Assembly (NCBI GenBank): GCA_020845935.1
Contig: JADLEV010000005.1
Location: 1 to 37,210, forward strand
Length of the DNA: 37,210 bases
DNA from: Gammaproteobacteria bacterium
GTDB taxonomy: Bacteria; Pseudomonadota; Gammaproteobacteria; Ga0077536
Direction of reading: 5' to 3'
Every line of letters begins with the position of its first letter. Positions within the stretch are counted from its first letter, which is position 1. The position numbers were made by a program, and so were the translations under genes. Shown in pieces: positions 15,822 to 24,491 of this stretch. The notes below the pieces were generated by a model. The model did no database searches. It had not been told where the DNA came from and worked only from the letters and a program-made list of their open reading frames with translations.

Positions 15822-17161
15822 GGGACCTGTTCGTCACCCTGGTGATATTCGGCTCGTTGCCCTTCATCCTGAAGCGGCCGTTCGTCGGCATCCTGGTGTG
15901 GGCGTGGATCGGCTATATGAATCCGCACCGGTTGTGCTGGGGCTTTGCCTACTCGTTCCCGTTCGCGCAGATCGTGGCATTGACGACGCTGGCGTCGATG
16001 GTCTTGTCGCGGGAAAAGAAGCAACTTCCCTGGACGCGAGAGACGATCGTACTGTTGGTTCTGATCGGCTGGATGTTTCTGACCACGGTGTATTCGCTGT
16101 ACCCGTTGCTCGCCTGGCCGCAGTGGGACAAGGTCTGGAAGATCATGCTGGTGACCTACCTGACGATGATGCTGATCAACGACGAATACCGGCTCAAGCT
16201 GCTGCTGTTCGTGATCGCGTTGTCGCTGGGGTTCTACGGATTCAAGGGCGGCCTCTTCGTCCTGACCGGAGGCAGCGAGAACTCGGTGCTTGGTCCGGAG
16301 GGCAGCTTCATCAGCGAGCGCAATTCGATCGGTCTCGCTTTGATCATGACGGTGCCGCTGTTGAACTTCATGCGAATGCACTGCGATGCAAGGATCCTGC
16401 GGACGCTGCCTCTGGTCAGCAATTATGTGACCGAACGCCGGGTGCGTATTGCGCTGCTGGTCGGCACCGGTCTGACGCTGGTCGCGGTCATTGGCACCCA
16501 CTCTCGCGGTGCACTGGTCGGCGTGTCGTGCATGCTGCTGTTCTATTTAATGAAATCGCGGCAGAAGTTCGCGGCCATACTGACGCTGATTCCGATGGTG
16601 ATCACCCTGGTCGCCGTGATGCCCGAGAAATACTTCGATCGCATGGCGACGATTCAGACCTGGCAGCAGGATAACTCCGCCTCGGAGCGCGTGCGGGCCT
16701 GGGGCAATGCCATCGATCTCGCGAACGAGCGGTTTCTCGGCGGTGGCATGCGCGCGCTGATCCGTTACGGCGGGCGGGATTCGCACAGCATCTACTTCGG
16801 CATGCTGGGCGAGCACGGCTGGGTCGGCTTGGCCCTGTTCGTGCTGCTGATTCTGTTCACGTGGCGCTCGGCGAGCTGGATTATCAAGCAATCGAAACCT
16901 CATCCTGGACTCGATTGGGCACGCGACCTGGCGGCGATGCTGCAAGTGAGCCTGATCGGGTACTTCACGGCGGGCGCATTCCTCGGTCTGCATTACTTCG
17001 ATCTCTTCTACCATTACGTTGCCATCATCGTGATGACCCGGCGTGTCGTGCAGCTTCGATTGGAGGCACCCGTCGCGGAACCGGAGGCCGTCCCCGCGGC
17101 GTCCGTGGCGTCCGCGCGTCCGCGGCATCACGATCTGGCGCTTCCCGGGGGGCGGACATGA
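15818..17161 (+). CDS. O-antigen-ligase/Wzy-like protein, XrtA-associated (TIGR03097-like)
   Basis: The tracker's 15443 start is in the CapK gene; the ATG at 15818 gives MRDLFVTLVIFGSLPFILKRPFVGILVWAWIGYMNPHRL, the recognisable N-terminus of 'putative O-glycosylation ligase, exosortase A system-associated'. About 447 residues with roughly ten hydrophobic segments. A polar stretch between late TMs carries THSRGALVGV and the loop GNAIDLANERFLGGGMRALIRYG...DSHSIYFGMLGEHG, corresponding to the large periplasmic Wzy_C-type loop. Predicted inner-membrane glycan polymerase or ligase acting on the periplasmic face. Whether it joins glycan to protein, lipid or glycan is not known. Confidence 0.9.
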   Translation: MRDLFVTLVIFGSLPFILKRPFVGILVWAWIGYMNPHRLCWGFAYSFPFAQIVALTTLASMVLSREKKQLPWTRETIVLLVLIGWMFLTTVYSLYPLLAWPQWDKVWKIMLVTYLTMMLINDEYRLKLLLFVIALSLGFYGFKGGLFVLTGGSENSVLGPEGSFISERNSIGLALIMTVPLLNFMRMHCDARILRTLPLVSNYVTERRVRIALLVGTGLTLVAVIGTHSRGALVGVSCMLLFYLMKSRQKFAAILTLIPMVITLVAVMPEKYFDRMATIQTWQQDNSASERVRAWGNAIDLANERFLGGGMRALIRYGGRDSHSIYFGMLGEHGWVGLALFVLLILFTWRSASWIIKQSKPHPGLDWARDLAAMLQVSLIGYFTAGAFLGLHYFDLFYHYVAIIVMTRRVVQLRLEAPVAEPEAVPAASVASARPRHHDLALPGGRT

Positions 17162-18156
17162 CGAGGTCCGGTCCCGATGAGTGGCGGATGCCTCAAATGA
17201 CCCCTGTGCTGTTGTTTGGCCTGCCGCGTTCGGGGACGACCTGGATCGGCAAGGTGTTCGACAGCCATCCGGACACGCTGTATCGGCACGAACCGGACAG
17301 CGGCGGCGTCCTCGATCGATCGATGCCGCTCTTTCCGGAACTGACGCGGGCGGCCGAATACGCGCCCGCCGCCCTGCAGTACGTCTCGTCCTTGCCGCAG
17401 CTGCGTTCGCTGCGCGTGATCGGGAAGCTCCCGGTGTTCCGGACACGCGGGCAGTCACGCATGGAAACGCGGTTGCAGCAGGCCACGCTGCTGGGCGCCA
17501 AGGCGGCGGCGCGCTGGCTGCCAGTCCGCTCGGTGCCGGAATTCGGAACGCTGCATGCGAAGGCGCTCGTCTGGAAATCGATTGAATCACTCGGCCGCCT
17601 GGGGGTATTGGCGCGTGTCCTGCCCGCGTCCCGCGCCGTTCACATCGTCCGCCACCCATGCGGGTATGTATCCTCGGTGCTCGGCGGTGAAGCATCCGGT
17701 CTGATGCCAGGCTCGGTCAGAGCCAGCGAGGACTACGGCATCCTCGAATTGTTGTTGTCCACCGCAGGGGCGCGCCGGCGCAAGCTTGACCTGGAGTTCT
17801 TCCGGCGCTTGCAGCCGGTCGAGCGGCTGGCCTGGCGCTGGTTGTTGTACAACGAGAAGGCGCTGGACGATCTGCGGGACTTTCCCAATGCGCGGGTGGC
17901 GATCTACGAGCAGCTCTGCCGCGACCCGGCTGGCGAATTTCGCAAGTTGTTCGAATTCGCCGGGCTGAGCTGGGAGCCGCAAACGGCTGCATTCGTCGAT
18001 GCCAGCACCCATACCGAGCAGTCGGCGTACTTCAGTGTGTTCAAGGATCCGGAACGAGCCGCATACGGCTGGCGGGACAAGCTCCCGGCGGCCGATCAGG
18101 ACCTCGTGCTCGGGGTCGTCGCCGGGTCCGAGCCCGGCACATTGTTCGGGATCTGA
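17158..18156 (+). CDS. PAPS-dependent sulfotransferase family protein (2 of 5)
   Basis: The true start is the ATG at 17158, overlapping the O-ligase stop (ATGA); the track's 16861 start lies inside that gene. About 332 residues. The PAPS loop is VLLFGLPRSGTTWIGKVFD, close to the canonical PKSGTTW motif, and the 3'-phosphate motif is IVRHPCGYVSSVLGG (R-x7-S). The middle of the protein (KLPVFRTRGQSRMETRLQQ...) and a late YEQLCRDPAGEFRKLFEFAGL stretch are typical of the bacterial sulfotransferase_1/3 families. Likely a carbohydrate sulfotransferase for the same polymer; the acceptor is unknown. One base separates its stop from the GTG of the next gene. Confidence 0.85.
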   Translation: MTRSGPDEWRMPQMTPVLLFGLPRSGTTWIGKVFDSHPDTLYRHEPDSGGVLDRSMPLFPELTRAAEYAPAALQYVSSLPQLRSLRVIGKLPVFRTRGQSRMETRLQQATLLGAKAAARWLPVRSVPEFGTLHAKALVWKSIESLGRLGVLARVLPASRAVHIVRHPCGYVSSVLGGEASGLMPGSVRASEDYGILELLLSTAGARRRKLDLEFFRRLQPVERLAWRWLLYNEKALDDLRDFPNARVAIYEQLCRDPAGEFRKLFEFAGLSWEPQTAAFVDASTHTEQSAYFSVFKDPERAAYGWRDKLPAADQDLVLGVVAGSEPGTLFGI

Positions 18157-18157
18157 C

Positions 18158-19375
18158 GTGGACGGCTCTGCGAGAGTTGCCTGTGTGGCCGAGGCCGAAG
18201 TGAAGGCTGTGTCGGGCACACGTCGACTGCTGGTCCTGACCGAACTGTTCCTGCCGACCAAGGGTGGCACAGCCGTGTGGTTCGACGAGGTGTATCGCCG
18301 CCTCGGCGGCAAGGACATTCACGTGATGACCGCGCGCGTGCCTGGCGGCGAGGCCCATGACGCGCAGCATCCGAATACCGTGCACCGGCTGGACCTGGCA
18401 CGGCATCCGTGGTTGCGCCCGTCTTCCTTGCCGGCCTACGCCAGACTGTTGCTCGCCAGCCTCGCGATCGGATTGCGGCACCGCTTCGAGGCGGTTCATG
18501 CGGGGCGCGTGCTGCCCGAAGGACTGGTCGGCTGGTGCGTTGCGAGGCTTTTGCGCCGGCCGCTGGTGGTGTATGCCCATGGCGAGGAGATCACGACCTG
18601 GCGCCGCTCGCCGCGACGGCTCCGGGCGATGCGGTTCGTCTATCGCCGCGCCGATCGCGTCAGCGCGAACAGCGCCTTCACCCGGGATGAACTGCTGCGC
18701 CTCGGCGTCCGCGCGGAGCGGGTCGCAATCATTCATCCCGGCGTCGACCTCGCGAGGTTTCATCCCGGCTACGAGATCGCCGATCTGCGCGCATCGATTG
18801 GCCTCGGCCGGGCGGAGCGGCTGCTGCTTTCCGTCGGCCGGCTCAGCCGCCGCAAGGGGTTTGATAGCGTCATCCGGTCGTTGCCCAGCCTGGTTGCCAC
18901 AGGCATCGACGCGCACCTCGCCGTGATCGGTATCGGTGAGGATCGGGACTACCTCGCCGGATTGGCAGGTGAGTGCGGCGTCGCGGATCGAGTGCACCTG
19001 CTCGGACATGTCCTGCCGGAGGACCTGCCGCGCTGGTATTGCGCGGCGGACCTGTTCGCGATGCCGAATCGGGAGATCGATGGAGATACCGAAGGGTTCG
19101 GCATGGTGTTCGTGGAAGCTGCGGCGTGCGGCGTACCAGCGGTTGCAGGTACGGCCGGCGGAACCGGCGACGCGGTACACGATGGAATGACCGGAATACG
19201 GGTCGACGGATCGAATCAGGAGGCGGTTGCCGCGGCCCTGCGGGTGTTGCTTTCGAATTCGGTCACACGGGAACGGCTGGCGCGCCACGCGTTGGAGCGT
19301 GCCCATGCGAGTTTTGGCTGGCCGGCAGTCGCGGCGATTACCGAACGAGAGGTGTTGTGCCGTGTCCTGGATTGA
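18158..19375 (+). CDS. GT4-family glycosyltransferase
   Basis: About 405 residues from the GTG at 18158; a later GTG could also serve, because conserved sequence only begins at RRLLVLTELFLPTKGGTAVW. The GT-B N-domain has the GGT acceptor loop, the middle YAHGEEITTWRRS, and the donor domain LLSVGRLSRRKGFDSVIRSL followed by TEGFGMVFVEAAACGVPAVAG. These are standard GT4 (glycogen-synthase-like) donor-site elements. It is not one of the three family-wide XrtA glycosyltransferases, so it probably contributes strain-specific structure. It overlaps the acyltransferase gene by 14 bases. Confidence 0.87.
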   Translation: MDGSARVACVAEAEVKAVSGTRRLLVLTELFLPTKGGTAVWFDEVYRRLGGKDIHVMTARVPGGEAHDAQHPNTVHRLDLARHPWLRPSSLPAYARLLLASLAIGLRHRFEAVHAGRVLPEGLVGWCVARLLRRPLVVYAHGEEITTWRRSPRRLRAMRFVYRRADRVSANSAFTRDELLRLGVRAERVAIIHPGVDLARFHPGYEIADLRASIGLGRAERLLLSVGRLSRRKGFDSVIRSLPSLVATGIDAHLAVIGIGEDRDYLAGLAGECGVADRVHLLGHVLPEDLPRWYCAADLFAMPNREIDGDTEGFGMVFVEAAACGVPAVAGTAGGTGDAVHDGMTGIRVDGSNQEAVAAALRVLLSNSVTRERLARHALERAHASFGWPAVAAITEREVLCRVLD

Positions 19376-20462
19376 CCGCTTGTTGTCGGTGCCGACCTCG
19401 AGTCAGCGCCTTGGCGCCATGGAGGGGCTGCGCGGCTACGCCGCGTTGCTGATCTACGTGCTGCACCTGACGGGACAGTTCTTTTCGCGGCGCCTCGAGG
19501 TCAGCATGGATGACATCACTCTGTCTAGCCTGGCCGAGCGGCATCCGCTGGAAGCCATCGGCTACTGGCTGTTCTCGAGCCATTACGGCGTCGATATCTT
19601 CTTTGCACTCAGCGGTTACCTGATAGCGGGGATCGTGACGCGGCAGGGCTTTCGCTATGGTCCTTACCTGGTCAATCGGCTGCTGCGGATTTACCCGGTC
19701 CTGATCTGCAGCACGTTCATCTATGTCGCCTACCGGATCTTCGTGAACGGCGGTACGGTCTGGTGGGGCGGACTCGTCGGCAACCTGTTGCTGCTGAACG
19801 GGATCGCCGAACTGGATTTCCCGGCGATCAACATCGTGACCTGGTCATTGTTCTTCGAGATCAGTTTCTACCTGGCATTTCCCATCATCTGGATGGCGTG
19901 TCGCCAGCGCCTTGGCAGATTCACGATCGTGTTCCTTGGACTGGTCGCCGTGCTTGCGGTGTGCAACGACAACTATTCGCGGTACGCGATGTTTGGCGTC
20001 GGTATCCTCCTGAAGTTGTTGCCGGCACCACTCCTGGCGCAGGTGCGGTCTCGATTCTCGGATATCTCGGTCGCTGTGCTGTACGTTGCGGCGGCCGCGG
20101 TGTTCATGGCAACCCAACAGTTCGTGCTGTTTCTCCCGGTATTCGCGATCCCGGCGTTTCTGCTGATGGACCGGGCCATCCATTCCGACGGCTGGTTGAA
20201 TCAATTGTTTTCGAATCGCTGGCTGCGCTATTTCGGCAACATATCGTTCAGCTTCTATATCTATCATCCCCTGGGACTCAGCGTGGCGCATGCAGTCCTG
20301 GAGCGCTATCCGGGGTGGACCCATGGCAAGTATCTGGCCGGATTTATCGTGCTATCGTTCGCATCGAGCACGGTGTTCGCGGTCCTGTCCTACGTGTTTG
20401 TCGAACGGTTGTATTTCTCTTCGCGCCGCCACGCTTTGACGCCGCGGCCCCAGCAGGCATGA
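19362..20462 (+). CDS. OafA/YrhL-type membrane O-acyltransferase (acyltransferase 3)
   Basis: The start is taken as the GTG at 19362, giving VSWIDRLLSVPTSSQRLGAMEGLRGYAALLIYVLHL; the tracker's 19227 start is embedded in the previous gene. About 366 residues with around ten TM helices. The opening R-x-x-A-M-E-G-L-R-G-Y-A corresponds to the family's RxxxxDGLRAxA motif, although the usual Asp is Glu here, and VLHLTGQFF supplies the catalytic His. HYGVDIFFALSGYLI and FSFYIYHPLGLS are further family motifs. Acyltransferase-3 proteins carry acetyl or similar groups across the inner membrane onto glycans, so O-acetylation of the polymer is the likely job. Confidence 0.88.
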   Translation: MSWIDRLLSVPTSSQRLGAMEGLRGYAALLIYVLHLTGQFFSRRLEVSMDDITLSSLAERHPLEAIGYWLFSSHYGVDIFFALSGYLIAGIVTRQGFRYGPYLVNRLLRIYPVLICSTFIYVAYRIFVNGGTVWWGGLVGNLLLLNGIAELDFPAINIVTWSLFFEISFYLAFPIIWMACRQRLGRFTIVFLGLVAVLAVCNDNYSRYAMFGVGILLKLLPAPLLAQVRSRFSDISVAVLYVAAAAVFMATQQFVLFLPVFAIPAFLLMDRAIHSDGWLNQLFSNRWLRYFGNISFSFYIYHPLGLSVAHAVLERYPGWTHGKYLAGFIVLSFASSTVFAVLSYVFVERLYFSSRRHALTPRPQQA

Positions 20463-20494
20463 GGTCTGCGCTGGAAGTCTCTTCGTGGTGTTAT

Positions 20495-20499
20495 GGAGG
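20495..20499 (+). promoter_or_regulatory. Shine-Dalgarno GGAGG for the small secreted protein
   Basis: GGAGG lies nine bases before the ATG at 20509 and decides that start over the tracker's GTG at 20485. It is one of the clearer ribosome sites in a cluster where most starts rely on stop/start overlap. Confidence 0.8.
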
Positions 20500-20508
20500 T
20501 GCAATGAC

Positions 20509-20895
20509 ATGAAAACGAAAACGCAGATCATTCTTGGGCTGTATGTCGGTATGCTTGTCAGCCCGGTCACCCGCGCCGATGTTCTGACTCCGGCGGAACT
20601 CGCGGTACTTCCGCCTTATTGCCTGGCTCGGATCGGAGAAAACAAGGACCTGTACGAGGTCTGGAAAAATCGGCTTGGGGCGAAGCAGTTCATTCATATC
20701 CATCATTATTGCTTTGGCCTGGGGTTCCTCGGCCGCGCTCGATCCGAACTCGATCAAAAAAAGCGCAAGGTTTCGCTGCAAGGCGCGATCAGGAATTTCG
20801 ATTACGTATTGGAACGGTGGCCTGCGACGTTTCAACTCACCTCTCAGGCTCGGGGTCTCAAGGGGCAGGCTGAGGCGATGCTCAACCGGCCCTAG
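20509..20895 (+). CDS. Small secreted protein with HIHHYC motif and one TPR-like repeat
   Basis: A 128-residue protein I cannot assign to a named family. It begins with a signal peptide (MKTKTQIILGLYVGMLVSPVTRA, cleavage probably after TRA). The mature protein has PPYCLARIG, then HIHHYCFGLGFLGRAR, and ends with QGAIRNFDYVLERWPATFQLTSQARGLKGQAEAML, which reads as one to one-and-a-half tetratricopeptide-like helices. Two Cys ~40 residues apart could form a disulfide in the periplasm, and the His cluster could bind a metal. It has no PEP-CTERM tail. From memory, similar short TPR proteins occur near exosortase loci. Last gene of the plus-strand block. Two 60-base lines counted by hand are 53 and 58 percent GC, lower than the core. 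Confidence 0.75.
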   Translation: MKTKTQIILGLYVGMLVSPVTRADVLTPAELAVLPPYCLARIGENKDLYEVWKNRLGAKQFIHIHHYCFGLGFLGRARSELDQKKRKVSLQGAIRNFDYVLERWPATFQLTSQARGLKGQAEAMLNRP

Positions 20896-20952
20896 GTCCA
20901 TCGGGAGGCGGTCGAGGCGTCGTGTGGAACCCTTCTGAACCAGGCCACAAAC
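20896..20952. other. Convergent junction between core block and variable block
   Basis: Fifty-seven bases separate the stops of the small secreted protein (plus) and the flippase (minus). I see no convincing terminator hairpin with a T run. Confidence 0.6.
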
Positions 20953-22395
20953 TCATCGCCACGGTTTTCTGAGGATGTTTTTCCAGCGGGCGGCTTCGCT
21001 CGCCAGTTGCGGGATCGGCAGCAACAGGAAGCAGAGGGCGTAGCAAAGGAAACCGATCCCCGCCATCCATGCGGTGTAGGTGACGGGGTGATAAGGAAAC
21101 GCAACGCGCGCACACCAGTCCGCCACCCAGAGCGCCGCGGCGAGCACGGCGTTCAAAGCCAAGGCTGGGTGCAGGGCGCGCAGTATGTCGCGAGGACGTA
21201 CCTGCAATTCTCGCGCAGCGAGCCGCGCCATCAATAGAGCCAGCGGAATCGCATTGACAACCAGGGCCCAGGCGACTCCGCTGGCGCCCCAGCGGTAACC
21301 TATGCATATTGCAATTATCAGGATCACCCAACTCGCAATCTGGATCGAAAGTTCGCGGCCGAGCAGCCGGCGTGCCGCGGTTACGGCTCCGGACTGGCTA
21401 CTCAGGATGTCGAAAAGTACGGAGAACATGACGATACGCAGAATCGGCGCCGCCTCGGCCCAGTGGCTGCCATACACGACGACGATGAAGGGTTCCGCTG
21501 TCCACCAGAGGACGAGGTAGATCGGGAGCGTGTAAACGGATACCAGGTTCAGGGTCCGAAGGTAGAGGTATCGCGACTGATTGAGATCGCCCTGCGTCTT
21601 GGCAAGTGCACGAAATACCACCTTGTAAGCCGCGGAGTTCAGGACACCGCGTGGCTTGTCGTTCAGGCTCACGGCCTTGTTGAACAAGCCGACGGCCTCT
21701 GCCCCCATGAACCGGCTGATGACGAAATTGCCACTCTGCTGGCGCAGATACTGGACGATATCGTTCAGGGACACCTTGAGGCCATAGCCCGCGTGGCGGC
21801 GCAGGGTGCTCGCATCGAACAGGATTCTGGGGCGCCAGCGCGTCAGCGCGGCCGCCGTGATCGCATTGGCGATCCCACCGGCGATCCCGCCCAGCACGAG
21901 GCTCCACACACCGGCACCGAGAAGTGCCAGCAGGACGCTGACGCTGCCCGTCACGCACAGGATCACGATGTTCGCGAAAGCGGTCGCCTTGTACCGCATC
22001 GCCCGATGCAGCAGCGAATTGGGCGTGTTGGAAAACGGTCGGATGAGAAACGTCAATGCCGATACCCGCATCAAATCCTCGTAGAGCGGCTCGTTGAACC
22101 AGGCGGCGAACGCCGGCGACGTCATGAAGAAGAATGCATAGATCAACGTGCAGATGCAAAGCTGTGCGGTGAATACGACGTGGGTATCCCGGGGCTCGAT
22201 GCCTTTCGCCTGAACGAGCGCCTGACCCATGCCACCGCCAGCGACGAAGTTGGCGATACCGGTAAAGATCTGAACGGTTGCGAGCAGACCGAAATCGGTC
22301 GGCGTCAGCAACCTTGCCAGCACGATGCTCAGGCCAAAGTGCAGCAGGTCCTGGCCGGCACGGCCGGCGATGACCCAGCGGACGCCGCTGCGCAT
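20953..22395 (-). CDS. Wzx-type oligosaccharide flippase (MOP/PST superfamily)
   Basis: About 480 residues, start placed at the ATG at 22395 because GGAG sits five bases upstream; a TTG at 22413 overlapping the previous stop is also possible, and the tracker's 22497 start lies within the upstream gene. The N-terminus MRSGVRWVIAGRAGQDLLHFGLSIVLARLLTPTDFGLLATVQIF is the classic opening of the polysaccharide transporter family. Around 12-14 hydrophobic segments follow. Predicted to flip lipid-linked repeat units across the inner membrane, the step between the GTs and the O-ligase/chain-length machinery. It is last in the minus-strand run and the only flippase visible. Confidence 0.92.
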   Translation of the reverse strand: MRSGVRWVIAGRAGQDLLHFGLSIVLARLLTPTDFGLLATVQIFTGIANFVAGGGMGQALVQAKGIEPRDTHVVFTAQLCICTLIYAFFFMTSPAFAAWFNEPLYEDLMRVSALTFLIRPFSNTPNSLLHRAMRYKATAFANIVILCVTGSVSVLLALLGAGVWSLVLGGIAGGIANAITAAALTRWRPRILFDASTLRRHAGYGLKVSLNDIVQYLRQQSGNFVISRFMGAEAVGLFNKAVSLNDKPRGVLNSAAYKVVFRALAKTQGDLNQSRYLYLRTLNLVSVYTLPIYLVLWWTAEPFIVVVYGSHWAEAAPILRIVMFSVLFDILSSQSGAVTAARRLLGRELSIQIASWVILIIAICIGYRWGASGVAWALVVNAIPLALLMARLAARELQVRPRDILRALHPALALNAVLAAALWVADWCARVAFPYHPVTYTAWMAGIGFLCYALCFLLLPIPQLASEAARWKNILRKPWR

Positions 22396-22400
22396 CGTGT

Positions 22401-22404
22401 CTCC
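22401..22404 (-). promoter_or_regulatory. Shine-Dalgarno GGAG for the flippase
   Basis: On the minus strand GGAG is followed by ACACG and then the ATG at 22395. This supports the ATG over the overlapping TTG at 22413. Confidence 0.65.
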
Positions 22405-22409
22405 AAGGT

Positions 22410-24491
22410 TCAAGAACGTTCTCCAATCCAGGTTTGCATCTGCATCGCGAGCTGGCTGACGATGTCGGGCTGCTGCTCTGAGAGGTCGTTGCGGCATCCC
22501 GGGTCGGTGCGCAGATCGAACAAGGCGTAGCGTGCGCCGACTTCGAGTGGTTGATAGGTCAGCTTCCAGTGTCCCAGGCGCAGCATCCGGTCCTTGGCCT
22601 GGGTCACTCGGTTGCGGTAGACGGGTTTGACCGCGATGGTTCCGGACGCCGGGTCGGGCACTTCGAGTATCTCGAACAGGCCCGGGTAGCGGAGATGCTC
22701 ATCGGGCATGCCGGGCAACTCCGTGAACCAGATGCCGCTTTCGTTGTAGACGGGCAAATCGGGCGGTGGCACCCCATTAAGACAGTCCTGCAGAGACACC
22801 CCCTCCATGACGGCCGGAACGTTCAATCCAGCGATCTCGAGCAACGTCGGGGCGAGATCGATGCTGCGCACGATTCCGCCGATCCGATGGCCGCCAGCGC
22901 GGCGAGGGTCGAGCACGAGCAGTGGAATGCGCGCGCTGTAGTCCCCGACCACGCTGTTGCCCTGACCCCAGGTGCCGTGTTCGAAGAAGTCCATGCCATG
23001 GTCGCTGTAGACGACGACGATGGTCCGGTCGGCGAGGCCGCAGGCGTCCAGGTGATCGAGAATCCGTCCGACCTCATCGTCGAAGCGGCGCACGCAGCCA
23101 TCGTACAGCGCGAGGATCTGGTCGAGGTCGAACTCCTTCTTCGGCTCCCCCTGGCGGCGGATGATCTCGAACGGATCGGTCAGCCGCGCCATCGCGAATT
23201 TCGAGGGGCCGGCATAGGCAGGATCCGCATACTGAAGGTAATAGGGATATTCGGAGCCGAACGGCGGATGCGTCGTCGAGAAGAATGCGTTGATCAGGAA
23301 TGGCCGTGCATCACGCGCCGCCGCGCTGATGTGGGCGCGAACGTCCGGGCCGAGCAGATCGGTCGACGGCACGCCGCCGAGATAGTAGATCTCCGGCAGC
23401 AGCCGCTTGCCGAGCCGGTTGCGCAGAAACAGCGACAGAAACAAGCGCAGATCCTTCGGCCCTTGCCGCAGCATGTAGTGCAGGTTCCACGAATCCTGGG
23501 GCAGATCGCATTCGGCGAAGCCGAAGTCGAACTTGCCGAGGTCCGCGCCGCACCAGTCGCTGATGGCCGCGGTCCGATATCCCGCGGCGGCGAACAGTCG
23601 CGGCAGCGCCGGTATCTTCAGTTTCGTGTCGTCGTCGGCGATGAAGTTGTCACGGATGCCGTGCGTCTGTGGCCAGGTCCCGGTGAGCAGCGATACCAGG
23701 CTCGGCGCGGTTCGGCCGCACGGCACGTAGCAGTTCTCGAACCAGGTGCCGCGCTCCGCCAGGGCATCGATCGTGGGCGTCAGCGCGCGCGGATAGCCTG
23801 CGATACCGAGCCGGTCGGCGCGGAGCGTGTCGCTGCCGATGAGCAGGATATTGGGACGGTCGCGGGATCCGGCGACTCCTGCCGTCGGCGCAATGTCCGG
23901 AGCCCGCGTTGCGAACCATGCCAAGGCGTACAGCAGCGTGGCGCTGCCGATCAGGAGCATGGCCGCCCATCCCTGACCGGCTGTCGTGAGGCGCCAGGCC
24001 GCTCCACCCACGAGAATGGTCACGGCCATCGCCAGCAGCAGGGTCGCCCGATGCAGGAGTTGCGGCGACAGACGACGCCACAGCGGGAGAAAACGGCTGA
24101 TGCGATAGTGCGACGACGCCACGATGACGGCGGGATTCAGGAGCAGCACGTGGGACATCTGGAAGGCGACCGCGCCGCAGATCGTGGCGACCGAAGCGGC
24201 GAATCCGCCGCCGAAACCGACCGTAGTCCCGGCCAGTGCCGCGAGCCCCAGGGCCAGGATCAGGCCGCAGCAGCCCCAGTACAGCGCGATGCCGAACGCT
24301 ACCAGCGCCAGACGCAGAAACGCCAGCATCGCGTAACCGCGGAACTGGCGCATGACGTCGGCGGGCAGCAGTGGCCCGGTCGTGGTGTAATCGCGCAGCG
24401 ATTTGAGGGCCAGCAACAGCGTCAGCAGACACGCACCGCTCAGCGTACCGAGCGCCGCATCCCGCAGTGCGACCGTCGTGAATCCGATCAC
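22410..24491 (-). CDS. Membrane-anchored sulfatase-fold enzyme lacking the formylglycine motif
   Basis: About 693 residues from the GTG at 24491, which overlaps the upstream GT2 stop (GTGA). The first ~200 residues contain about six hydrophobic segments; from about residue 215 comes an alkaline-phosphatase-superfamily (PF00884) domain: NILLIGSDTLRADRLG (metal Asp), PCGRTAPSLVSLLTGTWPQTHG (nucleophile loop) and VVVYSDHGMDFFEHG (metal Asp-His). In true sulfatases the loop reads C/S-x-P-x-R; here it is Thr261-Ala-Pro-Ser-Leu265, so the formylglycine precursor is Thr and the conserved Arg is Leu. A Thr nucleophile recalls phosphoethanolamine and glycerophosphate transferases (EptA, LtaS). It may therefore transfer or hydrolyse phospho-groups; the 'sulfatase' label should be treated with caution. 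Confidence 0.85.
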   Translation of the reverse strand: MIGFTTVALRDAALGTLSGACLLTLLLALKSLRDYTTTGPLLPADVMRQFRGYAMLAFLRLALVAFGIALYWGCCGLILALGLAALAGTTVGFGGGFAASVATICGAVAFQMSHVLLLNPAVIVASSHYRISRFLPLWRRLSPQLLHRATLLLAMAVTILVGGAAWRLTTAGQGWAAMLLIGSATLLYALAWFATRAPDIAPTAGVAGSRDRPNILLIGSDTLRADRLGIAGYPRALTPTIDALAERGTWFENCYVPCGRTAPSLVSLLTGTWPQTHGIRDNFIADDDTKLKIPALPRLFAAAGYRTAAISDWCGADLGKFDFGFAECDLPQDSWNLHYMLRQGPKDLRLFLSLFLRNRLGKRLLPEIYYLGGVPSTDLLGPDVRAHISAAARDARPFLINAFFSTTHPPFGSEYPYYLQYADPAYAGPSKFAMARLTDPFEIIRRQGEPKKEFDLDQILALYDGCVRRFDDEVGRILDHLDACGLADRTIVVVYSDHGMDFFEHGTWGQGNSVVGDYSARIPLLVLDPRRAGGHRIGGIVRSIDLAPTLLEIAGLNVPAVMEGVSLQDCLNGVPPPDLPVYNESGIWFTELPGMPDEHLRYPGLFEILEVPDPASGTIAVKPVYRNRVTQAKDRMLRLGHWKLTYQPLEVGARYALFDLRTDPGCRNDLSEQQPDIVSQLAMQMQTWIGERS

